From the NCBI RefSeq assembly GCF_003670295.1, contig NZ_QXJG01000015.1, positions 1 through 39,209 of the forward strand: 39,209 nt of DNA. The letters run 5' to 3'. Of the stretch, positions 17,425-25,229 are shown piece by piece. A model generated the notes under the pieces. That model searched no databases, was not told where the DNA came from, and worked only from the letters and a program-made list of their open reading frames with translations. The stretch comes from Helicobacter burdigaliensis (GTDB lineage: Bacteria > Campylobacterota > Campylobacteria > Campylobacterales > Helicobacteraceae). A program made the translations under genes and the position numbers. The stretch's first letter is position 1. Each line of letters begins with the position of its first letter.

Positions 17425-18155
17425 GTGAAGTCGTAATAGAAGCACAAAATTTAAGCACCGATTATAAGGGGCGTTTAATCCACGATGAAATTAGCTTTAA
17501 GATTTATAAGGGTGAGATTGTCGCACTTTTAGGAGGGAGCGGAAGTGGCAAAAGCACACTTTTAAATACTATGATTTTTCTAAAAAAGCCCAAAAGTGGT
17601 AAAATGTTAGTGTTGCAAAAAGATATTTGGAAACTAAACCCCAAAGAAGAACTTAAAATGAAGCTAAATTTTGGTGTTTTATTCCAGTTTGGCGCACTTT
17701 TTAGCTCTTTGAATGTTTTGGATAACATTGGCATTGCATTAAAAGAATATAGTGCTTTTAGGGATAAAGAAATTAAAGAGTTAAGCAAGATGTGGCTAAG
17801 CCGTGTGGGTTTAAAGATGAGTGTAGCAGAGCTTTTTCCTAATGAGCTAAGTGGAGGAATGATAAAACGCGTATCTTTAGCTAGAGCTTTGGTGCTTAGC
17901 CCTAAAATTTTGTTTTTAGATGAGCCTACAAGTGGGCTAGATCCTAAAAGTGCAAGAGAGTTTGATGCGTTAATCTTGTCTTTAAGGGAATTGTTGGGAC
18001 TTAGTATTGTTATGGTTACACACGATTTAGAAAGTGTCAAAAAGAGTGCAGATAGATTATTGATTTTAAAAGATAAAAAAATATCCTTTAATGGCTCTTT
18101 AGATGCACTAGAAAAAGAAGTGGAATCATTAGATTTATATTTGCATCAAATTTAG
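17421..18155 (+). CDS. mlaF: MlaF-type ABC transporter ATPase
   Basis: Cytoplasmic ATPase that powers the MCE lipid transporter. The 244 residues contain Walker A GGSGSGKST, the Q-loop region FQFGALF, the signature LSGGMIKR and Walker B ILFLDEPTSGLDP, with the H-loop in VTHDLE. The start is the ATG at 17421, overlapping the mlaE stop as ATGA; a longer frame from 17391 would add residues lying inside mlaE with no ribosome binding site. The signature LSGGM and the ALFSSLNV stretch are typical of MlaF rather than other ABC importers. Confidence 0.92.
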   Translation: MSEVVIEAQNLSTDYKGRLIHDEISFKIYKGEIVALLGGSGSGKSTLLNTMIFLKKPKSGKMLVLQKDIWKLNPKEELKMKLNFGVLFQFGALFSSLNVLDNIGIALKEYSAFRDKEIKELSKMWLSRVGLKMSVAELFPNELSGGMIKRVSLARALVLSPKILFLDEPTSGLDPKSAREFDALILSLRELLGLSIVMVTHDLESVKKSADRLLILKDKKISFNGSLDALEKEVESLDLYLHQI

Positions 18156-18163
18156 GAGAGAAA

Positions 18164-18958
18164 ATGGAGAGTAGATTAAATTATATTTTGCTTGGAGTAT
18201 TTTTTGTTTTTTCACTCATTGCCCTTGCATTTTTTGTCTTTTGGGCAGGAAAATATGATAGAAATCTCACGCAATACAATCCCTATTATCTTTACCATAA
18301 AGAGCTTCCAAAAGGAGTGAGAAAAGAAACACAAGTGCGTTATCTTGGTATTCCTGTGGGGTTTTTAAAAGACTATCAATTAAAGAATGATAAAGTGGAA
18401 ATGCTTTTGTGGGTAAAAAAAGAAATTGTATTAAAAGAGGGGGCAAAGGCGATTGTAGAATCTCAAGGATTAACAGGGGGCAATTATATTTCTTTAATAC
18501 AGGGAGATGGAGGAGAGTTTAAAGAAGAAAAGGCGGTGCTTATATTTGAAGCAAACTGGATAGAAAAAGTCGGAGACACCGCACAAGAAGCTATTAAAAA
18601 ACTAGAAATTAGTTTAGATAAAGTGAATCTTTTATTGAATGAGAAAAATTTGCAAAATTTTGAAAAGAGTTTGGAGAATTTTGCTTCTTTTACAACACAT
18701 TTAAATTCTACTTTGACACATTTTAATAGAGAAATTGAGGGTTTTAGCAAAGTAAGAGATACTTTTTCTAAGAGCCTAGAGAGAGGGGATTATAATCTAA
18801 AGCAAATGCTAACACCTTTGCTCTATGAGTTAGAAGAAAATTCTAAAAATTTACAAAGGATTTTGCAAACAAGCAAAGATGTTTTACAAAATTTAGAAGA
18901 ATCTCCCAATGATTTTTTGTTTGGTAGGCAAAAAATTGAGCTAGGTCCAAGAGAATAA
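18164..18958 (+). CDS. mlaD: MlaD-type MCE domain protein
   Basis: A 264-residue protein anchored in the inner membrane by one helix (about residues 7-28) with a periplasmic MCE domain (about 38-125) that holds lipid substrate: RKETQVRYLGIPVGFLKDY, VESQGLTGGNYISL. The C-terminal half (about 140-245) is a long helical region (ISLDKVNLLLNEKNLQNF and following), probably a coiled coil extending across the periplasm. GGAGAG precedes the ATG. Eight bases behind mlaF and nine before the lipoprotein start. Confidence 0.9.
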   Translation: MESRLNYILLGVFFVFSLIALAFFVFWAGKYDRNLTQYNPYYLYHKELPKGVRKETQVRYLGIPVGFLKDYQLKNDKVEMLLWVKKEIVLKEGAKAIVESQGLTGGNYISLIQGDGGEFKEEKAVLIFEANWIEKVGDTAQEAIKKLEISLDKVNLLLNEKNLQNFEKSLENFASFTTHLNSTLTHFNREIEGFSKVRDTFSKSLERGDYNLKQMLTPLLYELEENSKNLQRILQTSKDVLQNLEESPNDFLFGRQKIELGPRE

Positions 18959-18967
18959 GGAGTGAGA

Positions 18968-19570
18968 ATGTTAAAAATGTCGCAGTGTTTTTTTGTGGTT
19001 TTTGCAGTTTTGATTTTTAGTGGTTGTGTAGGCAGGGAAATACCTGCTAAAAATTATTATGAGCTCAAAACAGAGTTTAAAGGGGAGAATACATTAAGAA
19101 AGCCTTTAGAAATTGCATTTGCCCTTAGTATACCACAAAAGCTAGATACTAAAAAAATTGCTTATAAAAAAGAAACTAAGAGTGTATCAAGCGAACAAGA
19201 CCCAAAGTTATATTATTTTGCTAAAAATGAGTGGGTGGGAAATACTAAAGAGATATTGGAAGACTATTTTATTCAAATTGCACTGAATAAAAATAATATT
19301 TTATTAAAAAGAAGCACAAAAAATACAAGCAATAAGATTCATCTTAAAGTCATAGATTTGTATTATTCTCATAATGATGAGAGTGTAAAGTTTGTGGCTT
19401 TGGGATTTTTTAGCACTAAAGAGGATACTAGAGTGTATATAATCTCAAAAAGCCAAAAAGTGGGTGAGGAATATGGAGATTTTAGGGATATTCCAAGGGC
19501 TTTTAGTGAAGTTTTAGAGAAAGCATTGAGTGGATTTTTATCTACAATGCAACAAAATTATTTAGAATAA
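18968..19570 (+). CDS. ABC-type transport auxiliary lipoprotein
   Basis: A lipoprotein of 200 residues. The signal peptide ends in the lipobox FSGC, so the mature protein starts at a lipidated cysteine and probably sits at the outer membrane. The mature part begins near the PAKNYYEL motif, which is characteristic of the auxiliary lipoprotein family found with MCE transporters (YmbA/PqiC/DUF330-like). I chose the ATG at 18968 because AAGGAG lies five bases upstream; a GTG six bases earlier overlaps that site. As part of the Mla-like operon it is the likely outer-membrane partner of the transporter, in a cluster with no MlaA or MlaC. Confidence 0.8.
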   Translation: MLKMSQCFFVVFAVLIFSGCVGREIPAKNYYELKTEFKGENTLRKPLEIAFALSIPQKLDTKKIAYKKETKSVSSEQDPKLYYFAKNEWVGNTKEILEDYFIQIALNKNNILLKRSTKNTSNKIHLKVIDLYYSHNDESVKFVALGFFSTKEDTRVYIISKSQKVGEEYGDFRDIPRAFSEVLEKALSGFLSTMQQNYLE

Positions 19571-19582
19571 ATTTGGAGAAAA

Positions 19583-19915
19583 ATGAGTATAAAAAACTAT
19601 GAAATTAGTCTTGAAGATTTAGAGCTTGAAGTGATTATCGGGATTTTAGAAAAAGAGAGAGAAAATAAACAGAAAATTAAAATAGATGCAAGGTTTATTT
19701 ACCAAAAAAAAGAAGAATTTTTAGATTATCGGCATTTAAGGGAATTTATCAAAAATGCTTTTAATCAAAAGTTTTTGCTTTTAGAAGATGCACTAGAGTA
19801 TTTTTATAGAGAGATTCCAAGAAATTTCCCACAAATAGAACGATTTTCTTTGCGTATTTGTAAGCTTGAAATTTTTGAAGATTGCAAGGTATGTATGCAA
19901 ATTTCTTATCCATAA
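19583..19915 (+). CDS. folB: Dihydroneopterin aldolase family protein
   Basis: A 110-residue protein with the FolB arrangement: LEDLELEVIIGILEKERENKQ at the N-terminus (the conserved I-G-x-x-x-x-E-R), then KIKIDARFIY, FLDYRHLREFI (counterpart of the D-Y-x-x-L segment) and a C-terminal strand. FolB cleaves dihydroneopterin in folate synthesis. The conserved lysine normally present near the C-terminus is ambiguous here (CKVCMQISYP). TTGGAG precedes the ATG by five bases. It ends the operon that begins with the Dsb-like gene; a hairpin follows. Confidence 0.75.
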   Translation: MSIKNYEISLEDLELEVIIGILEKERENKQKIKIDARFIYQKKEEFLDYRHLREFIKNAFNQKFLLLEDALEYFYREIPRNFPQIERFSLRICKLEIFEDCKVCMQISYP

Positions 19916-19925
19916 AACTATTTTA

Positions 19926-19948
19926 ACCCTTGCAGGATTTGCAAGGGT
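19926..19948. terminator. Hairpin between convergent folB and gltS
   Basis: A perfect 9-bp stem ACCCTTGCA / TGCAAGGGT with a 5-base loop, starting 10 bases after the folB stop and ending 5 bases before the gltS stop. It is placed to terminate both genes, although neither side has a long T run, so termination strength is uncertain. Confidence 0.65.
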
Positions 19949-19953
19949 ATTAA

Positions 19954-21189
19954 TTACTTAAAGAAGAGCTCTACAATAAATGTAATCACCCCACCATTGA
20001 TAATATCAATAAAGAACGCACCCACTAAAGGAACGACGATAAATGCCATATGGCTTACACCATAGTGTTGTGTAACTGCTTGCATATTTACCACAGCAGT
20101 TGGAGTAGCACCTAGTCCAAATCCACAATGTCCTGCTGCTAAAACGGCCGCATCATAGTCTTTACCACACACTCTAAAGGTGATAAAGATTGCATAAAAC
20201 ACCATTAGCACCACTTGCACCATTAAAATTACAAACATAGGAAGTGCCAAAGATACAAGTTGTGCTACATTAGTAGCCATAAGCGTAATCGCTAGGAATA
20301 ATGAGAGGCTAACATTTCCTAAGACGGATACTTCTCTATCAAAGACTTGATGGATTCTAGTAGCTTGTAAAAGATTTCTTAAAATCGCACCCACTAGTAA
20401 GCACCATACAAAGGTTGGCATTGTAAAGTCAATCTTCGCACAATATTCTGCTATCTTTGTCCCGATAAAAAGACAAATTGCAATGAGTGCTAAAGATTCA
20501 ATAAAAGAAGTTGCTGTAATTAACCTCTCTTGCTCTGGCTTTTCTAGCCCTACTGGCTTATCATCTTGCTTTGCAATAGGAAGCGGTAGATTGTAGCGTT
20601 TTACTAAAAATCTTGCTACTGGCCCTCCAATAAGTCCTCCTGCAATAAGTCCAAAAGTCGCACTTCCTACGGCTACTTCAAGTGCTGCACTAAAGTTATA
20701 AGGTTCTTTTACAAAGACAGCTGCCCAAGAAGCACCCGTCCCATGTCCGCCACTCATAGTAATGGAGCCACCTAGAAGTCCAATGAGTGGATTTACTCCC
20801 ATAGCATTTGCCACTGCTAAGCCCGCGATATTTTGTAAAATTAGCAATCCTGTAACTACAAAAAGGAAAATAAAAAGGATTTTCCCACCTTTTTTAAAGG
20901 AAGCAAAATCTGCTGAAAGTCCAATGCTAGCATAAAAGGCAAGCATTAAAGGATCTTTGAAGCTTTCATCAAGTTTGATACTCATTCCTTGATAGGTTGC
21001 AAGCAAATAAATCACAATCGCTGCAATAATCCCACCAACAACAGGCTCTGGGATATTATAATCGCGCAAAAACTTGATTTTGCTAATAATCCACCTCCCA
21101 AGCAATAAAACAAACACCATAGCTAATAAGGTGCCATAAAAATTTAAAGAAATGCCGGTAATTAATTCACCATTTTTTAAGAATTCCAT
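19954..21189 (-). CDS. gltS: Sodium/glutamate symporter
   Basis: An inner-membrane sodium-coupled glutamate importer of 411 residues, the usual length for GltS. It shows about ten membrane helices in two halves. Family stretches visible are YNIPEPVVGGIIAA near residue 43, GLLGGSITMSGGHGTGASWA near 138 and GHCGFGLGATPTAVVNM near 350; the two glycine-rich stretches are the paired re-entrant loops of this fold. AAGGAT lies a few bases before the ATG. The gene stands alone. Confidence 0.94.
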   Translation of the reverse strand: MEFLKNGELITGISLNFYGTLLAMVFVLLLGRWIISKIKFLRDYNIPEPVVGGIIAAIVIYLLATYQGMSIKLDESFKDPLMLAFYASIGLSADFASFKKGGKILFIFLFVVTGLLILQNIAGLAVANAMGVNPLIGLLGGSITMSGGHGTGASWAAVFVKEPYNFSAALEVAVGSATFGLIAGGLIGGPVARFLVKRYNLPLPIAKQDDKPVGLEKPEQERLITATSFIESLALIAICLFIGTKIAEYCAKIDFTMPTFVWCLLVGAILRNLLQATRIHQVFDREVSVLGNVSLSLFLAITLMATNVAQLVSLALPMFVILMVQVVLMVFYAIFITFRVCGKDYDAAVLAAGHCGFGLGATPTAVVNMQAVTQHYGVSHMAFIVVPLVGAFFIDIINGGVITFIVELFFK

Positions 21190-21472
21190 AGTCTATCCTT
21201 ATGAAATAGTAATATTAGTTTTTTAGTCAAAATATTTTAGTAAAAAATTTTTTATGTAATCTTAAATTTATCAAAAAGATTAAAAAATATTTAAACTTTT
21301 TAACCTTTTTTATATAAAATATGTGTAAAATTTTCACAAGATTATGAAAACATTGGAATATGAGAATTTTTGTTACTCTTAAGAAAGGGGAATGTCTTTA
21401 CCTTCTTTAAAAACCCAAAAAACACTTAGGAGGATCTTTAAGCAATAAAAAGGGAGATTTTTAGCTCTTTTG
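21190..21472. other. Intergenic stretch upstream of gltS
   Basis: About 280 bases without a recognisable gene, very AT-rich near 21230-21340. The part nearest gltS should hold its promoter, but I cannot single out one convincing -10 box. The segment 21400-21472 continues, in a shifted minus-strand frame, the decayed gene listed at 21473-21709. Confidence 0.4.
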
Positions 21473-21709
21473 CTACAAATTTAGAAAACTCTTGAGCCCT
21501 AAAAAATAGATAAAAGAAGCACTAAACTTTTGTGTTTCAATAACCCCTAAGAAGAGTAAAATTTTAAACATTATAGAATAATCTACTTTAATCTCTCTAT
21601 TAGGTGGCAAACAAACATGATAAAATTCGCTCTTAGGTAATATTTTCTTATAAATCTAGATATTTCCCCAAAAATAGCTAAAGGCAATATTTGAATTTTT
21701 TAGATTCAT
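21473..21709 (-). pseudogene. Decayed gene coupled to the ABC-F gene
   Basis: The ABC-F stop forms ATGA with an ATG at 21709. From there a 78-codon frame runs to a TAG at 21473 with a single internal TAG (21656-21658) after 17 codons (ending SYFWGNI). The stretch after it reads like real protein (PKSEFYHVCLPPNREIKVDY). Another frame near the end reads FFRAQEFSKFVAKELK up to about 21428, suggesting a frameshift as well. In such AT-rich DNA a 78-codon frame with only one stop is unlikely by chance. I do not recognise the family. Confidence 0.4.
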
Positions 21710-23301
21710 TCTTGCCCTTGTGAAGCTAGATACTCCTCATAGCTTCCGCGAAAATCCACTATTTCATTGTTTTCTTTAAATTCTATAATTCTATTTGCAT
21801 ACGCGTCAATTAACTCTCTATCGTGGCTTATGCAAATTACATTTCCGCTATATTTGTATAATGCCTCTCCAAGTGCGATGATAGCCTCTAAATCAAGGTG
21901 GTTTGTAGGCTCATCAAGCACTAAGAAGTTTCCCCCCTCTAGCATAAGCTTGCTTAGCATCATTCTATGCTTTTCTCCACCGCTTAGGGCATTGACACTT
22001 TTTTCTTGCTCTTCTCCGTTAAAGAGCATTCTGCCTAGTGCATTTCTTATCTCTGTGGCTTCCTTTTTCTTATCAAAGCCTCTTAGCCACTCATAGAGAG
22101 TTTCTTCGCCCTTTATAAGTTCTGTGGTGTTTTGTGGAAAATAACCTCGCTCAATCGTCGCACCCCATTTTATGCTCCCACTTTGTGGCTTTAGATTTTC
22201 TACAATTAGTTCACAAAATGTAGTTTTGCCAATACCATTTCTTCCAATGAGTGCGATTTTATCGCCGGGGAGTATGGTTAGGCTCAAGTTTTTAATCACT
22301 TCTAAATTTTCATAAGAAAAGCTTAAACTTTCAATATTTAGCGCTTCATTTCCTATGGTGCGGTTTGGCTTAAAAACTATGCTAGGATCGCGTCTGCTTG
22401 ATACTTCAAGTGCTTTTATGTCTAGCTTTTCTAGTTGTTTTTGGCGAGAGGTAGCTTGTTTAGCCTTAGAAGCATTGGCTGAAAATCTAGCGATAAAAGA
22501 TTCTAGCTCTTCTTTTTCTTTTAGCTTTTTGTTTCGCTCCATCTCTTGTTGCTTAGCAATAAGCGTGGAGGCGATATACCAATCATCATAGTTTCCGCTA
22601 AATTCTCGCACAGATTTAAAATCTAAGTCTAAAATATGCGTGCATACGCTATTTAAAAAGTGCCTATCGTGTGAGATTACCACAAGTGTCCCTTCATGGC
22701 GTTTTAACTGCTCTTCTAGGTAAGAAATTGTCTTTAAATCTAGGTTGTTTGTAGGCTCATCTAAAAATAAAATATCAGGCTTTGGGAAAAGAACTTGTGC
22801 TAAAAGCACTTTAAACTTATCCCCGCCGGTTAGCGTCTTCATAAGCTCATCGTGGATTTTAGCAGGGAATCCTAAGTCTTCTAAAATCTTTTCTATTTGC
22901 ACATCATATTCATAGGTAGGATCTTCTTCAGCACAAATCATCTCTAGCTCGCCTAGTCGTTCATTGACTGCATCGCTAAAGTCTCCTGCCTCATAAAGTT
23001 TTTCTTTTTCTTTAATCGCTTCATAAAGTCTTTTATTTCCATAAAGCACGCAATCTTTAATGCTAAAATCCTCATATGCAAATTGGTTTTGTCCTAAAAC
23101 CCCAAGTCTAGCATTGGGATCAAAAGAAATATCCCCACTTGTATGTTCGATCTCTCCACTTAAAATCTTTAAAAAAGTGGATTTTCCAGCACCATTTGCA
23201 CCTATTAGCCCATATCTTTTGCCCTTATCAAGCCTTAAATTTACATTTTCAAAAAGTTTTTTGGTAGCATATTGCATACCAAGCCCGGTTATTTGAACCA
23301 T
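21706..23301 (-). CDS. ABC-F family ATPase (YbiT-like)
   Basis: A soluble protein of 531 residues with two ABC domains and no membrane segments. Domain 1 has Walker A GANGAGKST and signature LTGGDKFKVLLAQ, then LFLDEPTNNLDL; domain 2 has GRNGIGKTT, LSGGEKHRMMLSK and VLDEPTNHLDL. The helical linker between them (about 235-300, KLKEKEELESFIARF) enters the ribosomal E site in this family. Length and the N-terminal sequence (LGMQYATKKLF) best fit the YbiT branch; members regulate or rescue translation and some give antibiotic resistance, though nothing here indicates resistance. A decayed frame overlaps its stop. Confidence 0.92.
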   Translation of the reverse strand: MVQITGLGMQYATKKLFENVNLRLDKGKRYGLIGANGAGKSTFLKILSGEIEHTSGDISFDPNARLGVLGQNQFAYEDFSIKDCVLYGNKRLYEAIKEKEKLYEAGDFSDAVNERLGELEMICAEEDPTYEYDVQIEKILEDLGFPAKIHDELMKTLTGGDKFKVLLAQVLFPKPDILFLDEPTNNLDLKTISYLEEQLKRHEGTLVVISHDRHFLNSVCTHILDLDFKSVREFSGNYDDWYIASTLIAKQQEMERNKKLKEKEELESFIARFSANASKAKQATSRQKQLEKLDIKALEVSSRRDPSIVFKPNRTIGNEALNIESLSFSYENLEVIKNLSLTILPGDKIALIGRNGIGKTTFCELIVENLKPQSGSIKWGATIERGYFPQNTTELIKGEETLYEWLRGFDKKKEATEIRNALGRMLFNGEEQEKSVNALSGGEKHRMMLSKLMLEGGNFLVLDEPTNHLDLEAIIALGEALYKYSGNVICISHDRELIDAYANRIIEFKENNEIVDFRGSYEEYLASQGQE

Positions 23302-23416
23302 AAAATATCCTTAAATCTTACTTTAATTCTTTGCAAATTGTAGTATATTCTAGCTTAAAAGCTTGTTGGGGGGTAATCTTAGTTTATAGAAGTTCTTTTC
23401 TTGTTTTAAATTAATA

Positions 23417-23435
23417 AAGCAGTCTTTGACTGCTT
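23417..23435 (-). terminator. Hairpin downstream of argG
   Basis: A perfect 8-bp stem AAGCAGTC / GACTGCTT around a 3-base loop, 20 bases beyond the argG stop on the minus strand, followed by an A/T-rich stretch (TATTAATTT). Position fits a transcription terminator. Confidence 0.6.
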
Positions 23436-23454
23436 ATTTTATAGGAGCAAAAGA

Positions 23455-24666
23455 TTACTTTTTCGCTTTTCCTGCGATGATAAATCTTAAAGCATTGAGT
23501 TTTATAAATCCTGCGGCATCTTTTTGATTATAAACGGAATCTTCTTCAAAAGTGCTATATGCAGCATTAAAGAGGGATTTTTTAGATTCTCTTCCTAATA
23601 CAGTTACATTGCCTTTATAGAGTTCTAATCTTACTACACCCTCAACTTTTTCTTGTGTTTTATCAATGAGAGCTTGCAACGCCTCTCTTTCAGGGCTAAA
23701 CCAATATCCATTATAAATAAGCTCGGCATATTTTGGCATAAGAGAATCTTTTAAATGTGCTTCTTCTCTATCTAGGCATAGAGATTCTATTGCACGATGT
23801 GCTTTTAGATAGATTGTCCCACCCGGAGTCTCATAGCAGCCACGAGATTTCATTCCCACATAGCGATTTTCTACTAGATCTAATCTTCCAATTCCATTCT
23901 CTCCGCCAAGCTTGTTAAGTTTAGCCCAAAACTCTGCTGGACTTAAGTTCTCTCCATTTATCGCCACGCCATCGCCATTTTTAAATTCTATTGTGATAAT
24001 TGTTGGCTTATCTGGGGCATTTTTAGGGCTTACAGACCATCTCCACATATCTTCTTCAGGAGCGACATTTGGATCTTCTAATATCTGTCCTTCATAGCTA
24101 ATGTGAAGTAAATTTGCATCCATTGAATAAGGCGATTTATTCTTTTTCTTTTCAATCTCTATTCCTGCTTTTTCTGCATAGTCTAGGAGCTTTTCACGGC
24201 TGTTTAGATCCCATTCTCTCCAAGGAGCGATGACTTTAATATCTGGGTTTAGTGCATATGCTCCTATTTCAAACCTCACCTGATCGTTTCCCTTTCCTGT
24301 GGCACCATGAGAGATCGCATCAGCACCTACCTTTTTGGCAATTTCCACAAGTCTTTTTGCGATAAGTGGGCGTGCAATGCTTGTGCCAAGTAGATATTCG
24401 CCCTCATAAATGGTATTTGCCCTAAACATAGGAAATACAAAATCTCTAATAAATTCTTCCCTCAAATCTTCAATAAAGATATTTTCACTCTTTATGCCAA
24501 GCTTTTGTGCCTTTGCTCTTGCAGGCTCTACCTCTTCGCCTTGTCCGATGTCTGCTGTGAAAGTTACTACTTCACAATTATAAGTATCGCCAAGCCATTT
24601 TAAAATCACGCTTGTATCAAGTCCCCCGCTGTATGCTAAAACGACTTTTTTGTATTGCTTACTCAC
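23455..24666 (-). CDS. argG: Argininosuccinate synthase
   Basis: Joins citrulline and aspartate using ATP in arginine synthesis. The 403 residues contain the pyrophosphatase-type P-loop [12 protein letters not shown], then [24 protein letters not shown] and APWREW, all typical. I place the start at the GTG at 24666: AGGAG lies seven bases upstream and the protein then begins [15 protein letters not shown] as expected. An in-frame ATG 30 bases further upstream (24696) has no ribosome binding site and would add ten residues. No other arginine gene is adjacent. Confidence 0.95.
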   Translation of the reverse strand: MSKQYKKVVLAYSGGLDTSVILKWLGDTYNCEVVTFTADIGQGEEVEPARAKAQKLGIKSENIFIEDLREEFIRDFVFPMFRANTIYEGEYLLGTSIARPLIAKRLVEIAKKVGADAISHGATGKGNDQVRFEIGAYALNPDIKVIAPWREWDLNSREKLLDYAEKAGIEIEKKKNKSPYSMDANLLHISYEGQILEDPNVAPEEDMWRWSVSPKNAPDKPTIITIEFKNGDGVAINGENLSPAEFWAKLNKLGGENGIGRLDLVENRYVGMKSRGCYETPGGTIYLKAHRAIESLCLDREEAHLKDSLMPKYAELIYNGYWFSPEREALQALIDKTQEKVEGVVRLELYKGNVTVLGRESKKSLFNAAYSTFEEDSVYNQKDAAGFIKLNALRFIIAGKAKK

Positions 24667-24794
24667 CTTAAAACTCCTAAAATTAAAATTTTGCATAATT
24701 ATAGCATTAAGATTTTGCTTTAGAGTGGTATTTTGTGAATATTTTTTAAAGTTTAAAAGAAAAATATTTTATAATTGTGTAAGAATGCAAGTCC

Positions 24795-24827
24795 TATAAT
24801 TGCCATAAAGTTAAATAAAATTTAACT
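24795..24827 (+). promoter_or_regulatory. Promoter and operator-like inverted repeat of the flavocytochrome operon
   Basis: A perfect TATAAT (24795-24800) would start transcription near 24807. Directly on that point lies a perfect 8-bp inverted repeat, AGTTAAAT - AAA - ATTTAACT (24809-24827), 25 bases before the first gene. A second TATAAT lies at 24770-24775. Repeat and position suggest a repressor site, though a 5' hairpin in the transcript is also possible. No regulator gene is adjacent. Confidence 0.5.
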
Positions 24828-24851
24828 AAATTTTTGGATTAAGGAGGTTGC

Positions 24852-25229
24852 ATGATAGAGCGTAGAAGTTTTTTAAAAGGCGGAATGATAAGCCTAGTCG
24901 CTCTTAATACACTTGAAGCTTCTATATTGACTATACAAAAAGAGAACCTAAGGTATTCTAAACTTTTTATTAAGGATTTAGATTGTCAAAATATTTCATT
25001 TAATTTTAGTACAGAAGAAACTCTTATTATCAATAAAGATATTGCAAATATTTATACAAAACTAGATAAGGCATTAAATAGCGATGTGATTATTGGGGGT
25101 GTTGGTTCTAAGACAACCTTTTTTATCTTAAAAGAGATGATGCGCACTAAGCACACACATATCGCATATTATGAAGAAAAACAAGGCGAATATGCCTTTA
25201 TTATCACGCCAAAAGGAGTAAAATTATGA
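24852..25229 (+). CDS. Small twin-arginine-signal protein of a flavocytochrome operon
   Basis: A 125-residue protein whose N-terminus (IERRSFLKGG, then a hydrophobic stretch to about residue 23) matches the twin-arginine export signal S/E-R-R-x-F-L-K. The mature 100 residues are a small alpha/beta domain with strands such as DVIIGGVG and YAFIITPKGVKL and no cysteines apart from one at residue 40; I do not recognise a family. AAGGAGG lies four to five bases before the ATG, the strongest ribosome binding site here. Its stop overlaps the flavoprotein start as ATGA. Because the flavoprotein lacks a signal peptide while its cytochrome partner is periplasmic, this protein may escort the folded flavoprotein through the Tat system; this is inference. 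Confidence 0.7.
   Translation: MIERRSFLKGGMISLVALNTLEASILTIQKENLRYSKLFIKDLDCQNISFNFSTEETLIINKDIANIYTKLDKALNSDVIIGGVGSKTTFFILKEMMRTKHTHIAYYEEKQGEYAFIITPKGVKL

Noticed and set aside
17504-18040. 178-codon minus-strand frame opposite mlaF
   Set aside because: Long only because of codon bias on the opposite strand; mlaF carries all ABC motifs in the same place.
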